Below are positions 42,728 through 50,731 of a stretch of DNA of 64,000 nt, piece by piece. The translations under genes and the position numbers were made by a program. The notes under the pieces were generated by a model that was not told where the DNA came from, did no database searches, and was given only the letters and a program-made list of their open reading frames with translations. The stretch's first letter is position 1, and the number at the start of each line of letters is the position of its first letter. Origin of the DNA: Streptomyces sp. TRM68416 (GTDB lineage: Bacteria > Actinomycetota > Actinomycetes > Streptomycetales > Streptomycetaceae); assembly GCF_014596915.1 (NCBI RefSeq), contig NZ_JACVWU010000012.1, forward strand, positions 1-64,000, given 5' to 3'.

Positions 42728-42940
42728 TGCCGTCGGCACGACGCCGAGGGAGGGCGGCACGCCACCGAGCCGACCGCACGGGCGAATCCGCCGACGCTGT
42801 CCTTCGGTCGACTTGGTGGATCGTCCCACCTGTCACCGGCAGTGGTCGGGGACGGCGAGACGGAGGGGGAGAGCTTCCCTGCTCAGGATGCGACCGGCGA
42901 AAAGGCCTTGACCGAGGTGAACTTGCTCCCCTCCCGGCAC
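42590..42940 (-). pseudogene. Decayed DUF5994 gene (copy 4)
   Basis: On the minus strand, pieces of a DUF5994 protein appear in order but in different frames: LGQGLFAGRILSREALPLRL, then VTGGTIHQVDRRTASADS, then SIVLLTSGRGLRDLLVVPPD followed by a LMAAA segment. These align with copy 2 (LGPITRV...WEGLPTRM, VDGRVVHID) and with the LLVxPP...LMAAAS end of copies 1 and 3. At least two frameshifts and a stop interrupt it, and no N-terminal WWPRSRD block was found. Limits are approximate. Confidence 0.6.
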
Positions 42941-42986
42941 GCTGGCCGGCGCGCGTCGTCCGATGCGGGAACAGGACCGAGCACGT

Positions 42987-44159
42987 TCATCGACGGTCGT
43001 GGCGGGCTGCGGTCGCGAGTGGTTCATCCCGCGGGGTCCGGCGGTCGGCGTCGTGCGGCGGATGAAAGGAGGAGCGCACTTCGCGGTGGACGTGGCTTGC
43101 CGGTCCCAAGCCGTGCAGTGCCTGGCCGACTTCCCGCCGGCCCCGTCCGTCGGACGTCGCGTCCAGCAAGGTGATCGTCGCACCGTCGATGTCGCCGGGG
43201 CGTAGATTCGCCAGCTCGGTCACGTCACGGACTCGTACACCGGCCGACACGGCCTGCGCGATCGCGGCCCTCACCGCGGGGGCGGATGCCCGGCCGGTGA
43301 TCAGCAGCGCGTCGGACTGCGCCAGTGACGAGGCGACAACCGTGTGGAGGTCGTCCATGGTGTAGCACCATTCCTGTGGATGCTGGCCCCGCAGACGGGG
43401 ACAGCGTCGGCGTAGTACCCGCAGGATCTCGGCCACCTGGGACGCGGCGGCACCGGGAGCGACGACGAATGCGAGGCGGTCGGGGTCGGTGACGGTGAGG
43501 CACTCCGCCTCCTGCGGCGTCCGTACCAGGACCGCGCTTTCTCCGAGGGCCTGCACCGGCCACGTCCCGGCGCCGGCGACCGGTCCTCCTACGACGACCA
43601 CCTCGTCCCCCCGGTCCAGGAACCGGCGCAAGGCGCGCCGTGCGTTTCCGGGCGCAGGGCACGGGACGACGGTGGGACAACCGCACGGCTGCCATGAGCC
43701 GTGGGGACTGTCGGACGTCTGGGACGGCACCGGGGAACCCGGCGCCCGAGTGCCGTCGACAGCGCCTCCGGTCGTCGGCGCGATCACATACAGCACCCGG
43801 CGTGTGCGCAGCACACCTTGCCAGGACTCGATCTCTCGGCGTGCGAAGGCGATGGTGGCGGGGTCATGGCTGTTCACCGCGAGGGCGAGGCCGTGGTTTC
43901 CGCCGTCAGGTTTCTCGTAGGACACGGCGAAGACCGTGGTCGGCGCCTCCGGGAGGGTGTCCCGCAGGTCCGTGTCCGGTAAGGAGGGGCTGTCGGCGAC
44001 GAGGCCCGCTTGCCGGGCGCGCGCGGTGAGAAGGTGGTGGGCCGGACAGTCGACCAGGCCGCGTGTGGGGTGCGTGAAGGATCTGGCCACTGCGAGCGTG
44101 CCCGGAGCGACGTGGAGGGTGGTGGAGTGGAGTACTTCGGAGCGGACGCTTCGGTTCAT
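42987..44159 (-). CDS. Divergent IspH/LytB-like iron-sulfur protein
   Basis: The ~390-residue protein resembles 4-hydroxy-3-methylbut-2-enyl diphosphate reductase in layout. Cys38 (LVDCPAHH), Cys167 (VPCPAPGN) and Cys265 (EWCYTMDD) fall where IspH has its three [4Fe-4S] ligands, and TVTDPDRLAFVV...VAEILRVLRRRCP matches the IspH core. Substrate-pocket motifs are gone: no VHN histidine, no TTLS, and GRASAPAVRA replaces the Ser-Asn phosphate site. True HMBPP reduction is therefore unlikely. It has an in-frame TTA codon at 43980-43982 (residue 60), implying bldA control. Start uncertain; a TTG at 44228 would add 23 residues. Confidence 0.65.
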   Translation of the reverse strand: MNRSVRSEVLHSTTLHVAPGTLAVARSFTHPTRGLVDCPAHHLLTARARQAGLVADSPSLPDTDLRDTLPEAPTTVFAVSYEKPDGGNHGLALAVNSHDPATIAFARREIESWQGVLRTRRVLYVIAPTTGGAVDGTRAPGSPVPSQTSDSPHGSWQPCGCPTVVPCPAPGNARRALRRFLDRGDEVVVVGGPVAGAGTWPVQALGESAVLVRTPQEAECLTVTDPDRLAFVVAPGAAASQVAEILRVLRRRCPRLRGQHPQEWCYTMDDLHTVVASSLAQSDALLITGRASAPAVRAAIAQAVSAGVRVRDVTELANLRPGDIDGATITLLDATSDGRGRREVGQALHGLGPASHVHREVRSSFHPPHDADRRTPRDEPLATAARHDRR

Positions 44160-44268
44160 CTTCCTGAGCGGGGTCGCAGGAGCAGGCGGAGAGACAGGGG
44201 GCGCGGAGAGGGGCGCACCACCATCCAACCGGCCCGAATCGCCCTCTTTCTACCTGGAGTTCCCTATT

Positions 44269-45711
44269 TCACTCTGCCGGGGCAGTCCCGGGCGGAGGGG
44301 AGCCGCGCCCTGCGCGGGTCTCTCGGGGAACGTGTCCGGGACGGCGCGCCCTGCCGCTGTCACGACGGGCGCCGAGGCGCATCGCGCGTGTTCGCGCGAG
44401 GAGTGCCGCGGCGGCGGGGTGTGCGGCGTTGGGCCGAAGCCCGCAGGTCAGGGCCCGCAGCCGGTCGTCGGCACGGGCACTGTGTATGTGGGGGTGCGCA
44501 TCGAGGAACTCGTGCCAGGTCAGGCATGCCTGGTCGAGGTGGCCGGCCGCCAGCTGGACCTCTGCCAGTTCGGCGAGGCCGAGGGCGCGGGAGCGACGTT
44601 CGTCGGCCGGACGGCATCGCAGGGACAGATCGAGCGCCCGGGCCGCCGCGCGGTTGTCCTTCATGCTCCTGGCCACGGCAGCGTGCTGAAGGGCCAGGGA
44701 GCCGTGATGGAAGACACCGACGGGTGAGACGCCGCTCGACCACCTTTCCAGGCAGCGTTCGGCCGCGGCCAGCAGGCGAGTGGACCGGGCGTCACCGACC
44801 CCCGCCTCGGTGACGGCCAACTGCCCCAGCAAGAAAGCCTGCTGGTGTGGTGGAACGTGACGTGCGCCGATGCGTACGGCGGCCTCGGCCAGGTGCCGGG
44901 CTTCGGCGAAGTGCCCCAGGGCGTGGGCCTGCACACTCAGCCCGCGCAGGCCGAGCGCGTGGCCGACCGGGTCGCCCGCCTCACGGGCCAGTTCGACGCT
45001 GGTGAGGTAGAGGCGTTGCGCGGCGGCATGGCGGTTCATGTCGAAGTGGGTGAACGCGCACAGGTAGGTGAGCTGAGCGGCCACCGAGAACAGCTCGCGT
45101 CGGACGGCGGGTTTCATGTCGCACCTGAGCCAGGGGAGCAGCGTGGTCGAGAGGTACTGGCGCAGCGGTTCGCGTACCGGTCCGGCGCCGAAGGAGGCGT
45201 CGGACCGGGAGAAGAGGGCGAGCAGTTCGCCGGCGGAGGTCACGTGGGCCGTGCCGACGCGGGTCGGCGGGTCGGCTGCGGAGGTGTGCGGCCTCGTACC
45301 GGACAAAGGCCCGTGCGATACGGCCAGCGCCGCGAGTGAGTAGGCGCCGGCGAGGGCGACGCTGCGCCGGTCGGTGTCGCGCAGTATCCGGTCGAGGTGT
45401 TCCACGGCACTCCCTTCGCCCGGCGGTGTCTCGACGCCGCGGTCGCGTCGTCCGGGGCCGAGCAGCCCAGTGTCCTCCGCTCGGACGGGTCTGCCGAGAC
45501 GCCGGGAGAGGGCTTCCGCGACGAGGTCGGGGACGGGTGGCCGTGGGCGGCTGCCGGCCAGCCAGTGGGCGACCGTGGTGCGGTCGTAGTGGCGCGGGGT
45601 TCCCTGGGCGGCGCCCAGCGAGTTGACCTGGCGTGCCAGGTGGGCGCCGGTCCACCCGGCCTCGGCCAGAAGGAGACGCAGGGCCTGGTTCGGTGTACGG
45701 GGCGATCGCAC
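44269..45711 (-). CDS. HTH (XRE-like) regulator with TPR-like C-terminal region
   Basis: The 480-residue protein has an N-terminal helix-turn-helix (about 8-75: LRLLLAEAGWTGAHLARQV, then TVAHWLAGSRPRPPVPDLV). A ~300-residue helical region follows with TPR-like repeats (HAAAQRLYLTSVELAREAGD, GHFAEARHLAEAAVRIG, NRAAARALDLSLRC). Proteins of this type in Streptomyces often act as repressors of development or secondary metabolism. It diverges from the biosynthetic operon with 220 bp between them and is the natural candidate regulator. The GTG start is preceded by GGAAGAGGAG. Confidence 0.78.
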   Translation of the reverse strand: MRSPRTPNQALRLLLAEAGWTGAHLARQVNSLGAAQGTPRHYDRTTVAHWLAGSRPRPPVPDLVAEALSRRLGRPVRAEDTGLLGPGRRDRGVETPPGEGSAVEHLDRILRDTDRRSVALAGAYSLAALAVSHGPLSGTRPHTSAADPPTRVGTAHVTSAGELLALFSRSDASFGAGPVREPLRQYLSTTLLPWLRCDMKPAVRRELFSVAAQLTYLCAFTHFDMNRHAAAQRLYLTSVELAREAGDPVGHALGLRGLSVQAHALGHFAEARHLAEAAVRIGARHVPPHQQAFLLGQLAVTEAGVGDARSTRLLAAAERCLERWSSGVSPVGVFHHGSLALQHAAVARSMKDNRAAARALDLSLRCRPADERRSRALGLAELAEVQLAAGHLDQACLTWHEFLDAHPHIHSARADDRLRALTCGLRPNAAHPAAAALLARTRAMRLGARRDSGRARRPGHVPRETRAGRGSPPPGTAPAE

Positions 45712-45752
45712 GCTCCTCTTCCTGTCCCGCTCGGCCGTCCGTCAGTGCGGAC

Positions 45753-45813
45753 GTTCAACACCCGCACGTGTTCAACAGGTTTGCCTCCCGCATAGGCGCT
45801 GGAAGCGCTTTCG
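45753..45813. promoter_or_regulatory. Operator candidates in the divergent promoter of the biosynthetic locus
   Basis: Two direct repeats GTTCAACA (45753-45760 and 45770-45777) lie 17 bp apart. A LacI-type palindrome TGGAAGCGCTTTCG (45800-45813) follows. Both lie between the HTH-TPR regulator and the first biosynthetic gene. The direct repeats could bind that regulator; no LacI-family gene is in the window. Confidence 0.45.
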
Positions 45814-45931
45814 GTCCGGCAGGCTCAGGGTGTGGCTTCGTTGGCGGCCGTGCACAGTGCGCACCGGTCGAGCACACCATGCAGCCGTACGCCCCTTGTG
45901 CACAGCTGACCTGTCCGATCGGGAGGGTGAG

Positions 45932-46915
45932 ATGCACACCAGCCCCACGCATAGACCGACTCGTCCGTCCGACCGGCGGCGTTCCGTCCACCTGTTCCCA
46001 GGACAGGGGGACTTCTCCGTCAGCTCGCTGGTACGCGGTGCCCGCGCCGACGACGGCGTGCTGTCCGCCGTCCGTCAGGTCTTCCGGGAGGTCGACGACA
46101 TCGCGGTCGAGCGGGGCCTGCCGCCGCTCGGTCCGTGGCTGCTGGGGCCGAGTCCGCCCAGTGGACGGGATCTGGCCCAGGCGGCCACGGGTGTTCCCCA
46201 ACTCGCGCTGTTCGGCGCCTCGGTGGCGGTGCACCAGGCGTTGTGCGCCGCCCGGGGAGCGCCGTCGGCCGTCGTCGGGGTGAGCTTCGGCGAGATCGCC
46301 GCGCTCACCGCCGCCGGAGTCCTCACCGTCCACGACGGCGCACGCGCGGCCCATGACCTCGCACTCGTCCTCGCCTCCTGCCCCGGCGGGCTGACCCTGC
46401 TGTCCTGCTCGGAGGAGTCCGTCCGTCGTCTGCTGGAACGGGCCGGGGCGGTGGACGCGGTGGTGGCGGTGGTCAACGACGACCGGTCGGTGGTGGTCGC
46501 GGGCCCGGTGCCGGACCTGGTCCGGGTGGAGAAGACGGCCGCGGACGCGGACGTGGCCGCCGCACGGCTGCGCCTGCCGTTCTCCTCCCACCACCCCTCG
46601 CTCGCCTCCCAGTCCGAGGTGTTCGCCGCGTCGCTGCGTGCCCGCACCTGGTCCACGGCCCGCTTCCCCGTGTACTCCGCCGTGGCCGGGCGCCGCTACC
46701 GCCCGGACGACGACCTGGCACGGCGCCTGGCCGACTGCCTGGTGCGGTCCGCCCACGTACCCACCGTCCTGTACCAGGCGGCCCGGCACCGTCCGGACGT
46801 CCTCTTCGAAGCGGGCACGGGCCACGCCCTGGCCACCAGCGCCCGCAGGGTGCTGTCCACGGACAGCGCCCCGCCCGTCCACGCGCCTCTCGCGGAACCC
46901 GACTTCCCCTGGTGA
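45932..46915 (+). CDS. FabD-like acyltransferase, first gene of the biosynthetic operon
   Basis: The 327-residue protein is of the malonyl-CoA:ACP transacylase fold: HLFPGQGDF near the start, nucleophile Ser118 in GVSFGEIAA, and His220 or His221 in FSSHHPSLA. The conserved Arg that binds the malonyl carboxylate (normally in an RGxxMQ block) appears to be absent: this stretch reads ARAAHDLALVLA. It may therefore load a non-carboxylated acyl group or act as an editing hydrolase. ATG start with GGGAGG upstream. It begins a seven-gene run with overlaps or gaps under 30 bp. Confidence 0.82.
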   Translation: MHTSPTHRPTRPSDRRRSVHLFPGQGDFSVSSLVRGARADDGVLSAVRQVFREVDDIAVERGLPPLGPWLLGPSPPSGRDLAQAATGVPQLALFGASVAVHQALCAARGAPSAVVGVSFGEIAALTAAGVLTVHDGARAAHDLALVLASCPGGLTLLSCSEESVRRLLERAGAVDAVVAVVNDDRSVVVAGPVPDLVRVEKTAADADVAAARLRLPFSSHHPSLASQSEVFAASLRARTWSTARFPVYSAVAGRRYRPDDDLARRLADCLVRSAHVPTVLYQAARHRPDVLFEAGTGHALATSARRVLSTDSAPPVHAPLAEPDFPW

Positions 46916-46944
46916 CCCCCGCTCCCCGACCTGGAGAACCAGCG

Positions 46945-48804
46945 ATGCTCCTCGCGTCCCTGCCCGTGGCCACCCGTGACGAGATGCACCGGCTCCTCCA
47001 CGGGACCTGTGACCCCTCCTTCCTCTCCGCACTGCACAAGGCGCTCGCCGACGACCACGGCCCTCATGCCGCGAAGGCCGGCGACGGCGGCGGACAACTG
47101 CTGCACCGCCTGCGGCTGCTGGGCGAGACGCTGCCTGCGGCGGACCGGCTCCTCGACGACCCGGCGCGACTGGCCGCCGTCCATGCCTGGGCCGCCGTCG
47201 CCGACCCGTCCCTGTGCCTGGCCGCCCTGGTCCACCACCTGCTCTGTCTGGGGTCCGTCGTCCAACTCGCCGACGGACGGGGCGAACACCTGGGACCGCG
47301 CATGGAGGCACTGCGCAAGGGCCGGGCCAAGGGTGTCTACCTGATCACCGAGGCCGGCCAGGCCAACAGCCACCTCGCGACGCGGACGCGCGCGGACCAC
47401 GACCCGGCCACCGGCGAGTTCGTCCTGCACACACCGGACCCACAGGCCGCCAAGTTCGGCAGCGCCGGAACCCTGGACGTGCCGCAGACGGCCGTGGTGC
47501 TCGCGCGCGTGTTCACGGACGGCACGGACCGCGGGGTCTTCGCGTTCGTGGTCGACCTGACCGGTGACGACGGACTGCTGCCCGGCGTCGAGGTCTCCTC
47601 TCCGCTCGGGCTGGGAGCGCTTCCCCTCGACTACGTCCTGGTCCGCTTCCACCGGGTACGGGTGCCGTACGCCGGCTGGCTCGCCGACGGTGCGGGCATC
47701 GCGGGCGACGGCACGTTCCACGACCCGGCCGGATCGGGCGAGCGACGCCTGCAACGCACCCTGCGCGTGGGGCAGGGGCTGTGGGCGATCATGCCCGCGG
47801 TCGCGGCAGCGACCACACGCCAGGCGGCCGTACAGGCCGTCAACTACGCCCGGCAGCGCCGCACTCAGGGGCGACTGGCTCCCGGCGTCCCGTTGCTCGC
47901 GTACCGGACGCAGCAGCGCGCCGTACTGGGGGCGCTGGCCGACGCGTTCGCCCTGACGTGCGCCGCCGGCGGGGCACGCACCGTGTGGACGGAGTCCCTG
48001 TCGGTCCCCGCGGCCCCCGCCGGCGGCCGTGCGGGGGAGATGGGGTTCACCCCGTGGGCCGCCGTCAGCCGCCCGCTGGCCGCGTACAAGGCCGCGGCGG
48101 TCCGGCTGGCCGCCGAGGTCACGGCCGACTGCCGGCGCCGCTGCGGCTTCTCCGGGTACCTGGACGTGAACCGCCTGACGGCCTACCACGGCTTCCACCA
48201 CGCCTTCGACGCGGCCGGCGGGGACAGCCAGCTCATCTTCTACGACATCGGCCGCTCCCTCACCGAAGAAGGCGGACCGGCACCGGGGGACACGCCGTCT
48301 CCGCCACCGGCCGCGTCCCCGCACTGGTGGCCCGCGATCGTCCGTCGGCATCGGGAACGTCTGACCCGGCACCTGTCGGAGCAACTGCGCGCCACGGACC
48401 CGAGCGCCCCGTTCGACGCCTGGAACCCGCTGCTGGAGGACGTCGGCCTGCTCGGCGAGGTCTACGCGAACGCGCTCATGGCCGACGACGTGATCCGGAC
48501 CCTGGACGGGATACGCGATCACGACCTGGCACAGGCGCTGCGGCCGTTGGCCGCCCTGCACGGTGTCATGGCCGCCCGCCGCTGGTCCGGCTCACTGCTC
48601 GCCCACGGAACGCTCCACCCGGCGGATGTCCGCCGGCTGCCCGAGGTCGCCGACGAACTGTGCGACGCGGTCGCGCCCCACCTGCCGTTGCTGGTCGAGG
48701 CGTTCGCCCATCCCGCGGACATCGCGACCGCCCCTCTGGCCGCCGCCGACCACGACACCGCGCTGCGGGCCACGCTCACCTGGACCCGAGGAGGTACGGA
48801 ATGA
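46945..48804 (+). CDS. Acyl-CoA oxidase/dehydrogenase-like flavoprotein
   Basis: The 619-residue protein matches the acyl-CoA oxidase family in length and motifs: YLITEAGQANSHLATRT, FVLHTPDPQAAKFGSAG, GVFAFVVDLTGDDG and RVRVPYAGWLAD. The usual EGDN block, which holds the catalytic Glu, reads AAGGDSQLI here, so the base seems to be missing or moved. It probably desaturates, or binds, an acyl chain on CoA or the ACP. A similar oxidase (HxcO) in the S. coelicolor CDA cluster acts on ACP-bound hexanoate (from memory). The ATG follows GGAG by eight bases. Confidence 0.82.
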   Translation: MLLASLPVATRDEMHRLLHGTCDPSFLSALHKALADDHGPHAAKAGDGGGQLLHRLRLLGETLPAADRLLDDPARLAAVHAWAAVADPSLCLAALVHHLLCLGSVVQLADGRGEHLGPRMEALRKGRAKGVYLITEAGQANSHLATRTRADHDPATGEFVLHTPDPQAAKFGSAGTLDVPQTAVVLARVFTDGTDRGVFAFVVDLTGDDGLLPGVEVSSPLGLGALPLDYVLVRFHRVRVPYAGWLADGAGIAGDGTFHDPAGSGERRLQRTLRVGQGLWAIMPAVAAATTRQAAVQAVNYARQRRTQGRLAPGVPLLAYRTQQRAVLGALADAFALTCAAGGARTVWTESLSVPAAPAGGRAGEMGFTPWAAVSRPLAAYKAAAVRLAAEVTADCRRRCGFSGYLDVNRLTAYHGFHHAFDAAGGDSQLIFYDIGRSLTEEGGPAPGDTPSPPPAASPHWWPAIVRRHRERLTRHLSEQLRATDPSAPFDAWNPLLEDVGLLGEVYANALMADDVIRTLDGIRDHDLAQALRPLAALHGVMAARRWSGSLLAHGTLHPADVRRLPEVADELCDAVAPHLPLLVEAFAHPADIATAPLAAADHDTALRATLTWTRGGTE

Positions 48805-49892
48805 CGGGCGAACGCCGTATAGGAGTGCTCGGCATGGGCACCCATCTGCCGCCCACGGTGCGCACCAACGCCGAGGTCGCCGAGGCCGCCGGCGTGACGG
48901 CGGAGTGGATCGGTGAGCGCACCGGGGTCCTCAAACGCCATGTGGCCGGCCCGGACGAGGCGGCCTCCGATCTGGCGGCGCACGCGGTCCGGTCGGCGGC
49001 CGAGGCGGCCGGCATCGACGTCGCCGACATCGGCCTGCTGGTCTGCGGCACCTCGACCCCGGACGAACTCGGCCCGTCGACCGCCTGCCGGATCCAGACC
49101 CTGGTGGGCGCCTCCCGCGCGGTCGCCCTCGACGTCAGCGCCGCCTGCTCGGGCTGGCTGTTCGCGGCCAAGGTGGCGCACGACTGGCTGCGGGGCACCG
49201 AGGAGATCCGGTACGCGGCGGTGGTGGGCGTCGAGGCGTACTCGAAGTTCCTCGACCCGGCCGACCGGGGCACCGCCGTCCTGTTCGCCGACGGAGCCGC
49301 CGCCGCCGTCCTCGGGCCGGTGCCCGACTCCCAGGGGTTCACGCGGTTCAGCCTCGGCTCCGACGGCGCCCTCGCCGACCGCGTCCTGATCCCGGCGGGC
49401 GGCAGCCGCCTCCCGGCCAGCGCGGCCACACTCGCCGGCCACGGTCACTGCATCCGCATGGACGGCCGCACCATCAGCCGGTTCATCACCGACGTCTTCC
49501 CCCGACTCATCACCGACGCCCTCGACCGCGGCGGGCTGGGCATCCAGGACGTCGACTGCTTCGTCGCCCACCAGCCCAATCCCGTACTGCTGCGACGTAT
49601 CGGCGCCGACCTCGGCATCCCGGCCGACCGTCTGGTCGTCGTCGGCGACGAGGTCGGCAACATCGGTGCCGCCAGCACGCCGTACGCCCTCGCCCACGCC
49701 GCGGCCCGTCGGCGGCTGCGGCCCGGCGACCGCGTCCTCCTGGCTGTCTTCGGCGCCGGCATGACCTGGGGCAGCGCGCTCCTCACCTGGAGCGGCGCAC
49801 CCGCCCTCACCCCGCAGACGACCGCCGTACCCGCATCCGCCACCGGAACCCGCACCGCGCGGCGGCCCGAACCCGAAGGAGTCCCTCGATGA
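48801..49892 (+). CDS. 3-oxoacyl-ACP synthase III (KAS III), copy 1
   Basis: The 363-residue FabH-type condensing enzyme has a complete triad: Cys116 in SAACSGW, His257 in VAHQPNP and Asn287 in VGNIGAAS. It would condense an acyl-CoA starter with malonyl-ACP. ERTGVLKRH at about 39 matches the FabH RTGI motif. The ATG overlaps the stop of the oxidase gene (ATGA) and has GAGGAGG upstream. A ~30-residue Thr/Arg/Pro tail extends past the domain. Alternatively it could be an acyltransferase of the DpsC/CerJ type. Confidence 0.9.
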   Translation: MTGERRIGVLGMGTHLPPTVRTNAEVAEAAGVTAEWIGERTGVLKRHVAGPDEAASDLAAHAVRSAAEAAGIDVADIGLLVCGTSTPDELGPSTACRIQTLVGASRAVALDVSAACSGWLFAAKVAHDWLRGTEEIRYAAVVGVEAYSKFLDPADRGTAVLFADGAAAAVLGPVPDSQGFTRFSLGSDGALADRVLIPAGGSRLPASAATLAGHGHCIRMDGRTISRFITDVFPRLITDALDRGGLGIQDVDCFVAHQPNPVLLRRIGADLGIPADRLVVVGDEVGNIGAASTPYALAHAAARRRLRPGDRVLLAVFGAGMTWGSALLTWSGAPALTPQTTAVPASATGTRTARRPEPEGVPR

Positions 49893-50731
49893 ACGCCATG
49901 GACCTGTTCCGCCTGGACGGCGCACGCGCGCTGGTGACCGGCGCCTCCCGGGGCATCGGCAAAGCCGTCGCCGAGGCCCTGGCCGACGCCGGCTGCGATC
50001 TGGCGGTGACCGCCCGGACGCTGCCCGCCCTCGACGACACCGTACGGGCCGTGGAGGACCGGGGCCGCAAGGCCGTGGCCCTCGAAGGGGACCTCGCCGA
50101 GCCGGGCGTCGCGGCCGACCTCGCCGAGGCGGCGGCCGCCGCGCTGGGCGGGCTGGACGTCGTCGTCCACAACGCGGGCACCCTCCCGACGGCCGAGGAC
50201 GGCAGCCCTCTGCTGACACCGCTCCAGCACGCCCGCCAGCAGGACTGGGACACCGTCGTCACCGTCAACCTCAACGCCACCGCCGCCCTGTGCCGGGCCG
50301 CCCACCCCCACCTGGCCGGCTCCGGCCGCGCCAGCCTGGTCCTGATGTCCTCCGTCGCCGGACTCGTCGGCACCCCCATGATGGAGGCGTACGCCGCCAC
50401 CAAGGCGGCCCAGCTCTCCCTCGCCCGCAGCCTCGCGGTCGGCTGGGCGCGTCAGGGCATCCGCGTCAACGCCCTGTGCCCCGGCTGGACCCGCACGGAC
50501 ATGACCGCCTTCGCCAGCGCGGCCGGCCCGCTCTCGGACTGGCTCACCAGTCATGTCCCGCTCGGCCGGTGGGCCACCGTGGACGAAGTGGTCGGCGCCA
50601 CGCTCTTCCTCGCCTCCCCGGCCTCGTCGTTCGTGACCGGGCACGCGCTCGTCGTCGACGGCGGCCTGGCCGTACCCGACGGCGGCCTGGCCGGCCACCC
50701 CAAGCCCCCCTCGCCGTTCGCCGCCGCATGA
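49889..50731 (+). CDS. SDR-family 3-oxoacyl-ACP reductase-like (FabG-like)
   Basis: The 280-residue classical SDR has the cofactor loop VTGASRGIGKA (NADPH type), HNAG at about 94-97, and catalytic Ser154/155, Tyr168 and Lys172 in YAATK. The terminal VDGGLAVPDGG is typical of FabG homologues. Placed between two KAS III genes, it probably reduces the beta-ketoacyl-ACP to the hydroxyacyl form. The ATG overlaps the previous stop, and its own stop overlaps the next ATG. It is the only reductase of the operon. Confidence 0.88.
   Translation: MNAMDLFRLDGARALVTGASRGIGKAVAEALADAGCDLAVTARTLPALDDTVRAVEDRGRKAVALEGDLAEPGVAADLAEAAAAALGGLDVVVHNAGTLPTAEDGSPLLTPLQHARQQDWDTVVTVNLNATAALCRAAHPHLAGSGRASLVLMSSVAGLVGTPMMEAYAATKAAQLSLARSLAVGWARQGIRVNALCPGWTRTDMTAFASAAGPLSDWLTSHVPLGRWATVDEVVGATLFLASPASSFVTGHALVVDGGLAVPDGGLAGHPKPPSPFAAA

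Noticed and set aside
42987..44159. Calling the IspH-like gene a functional second ispH
   Set aside because: Substrate-binding residues are replaced, although the cysteine pattern remains.
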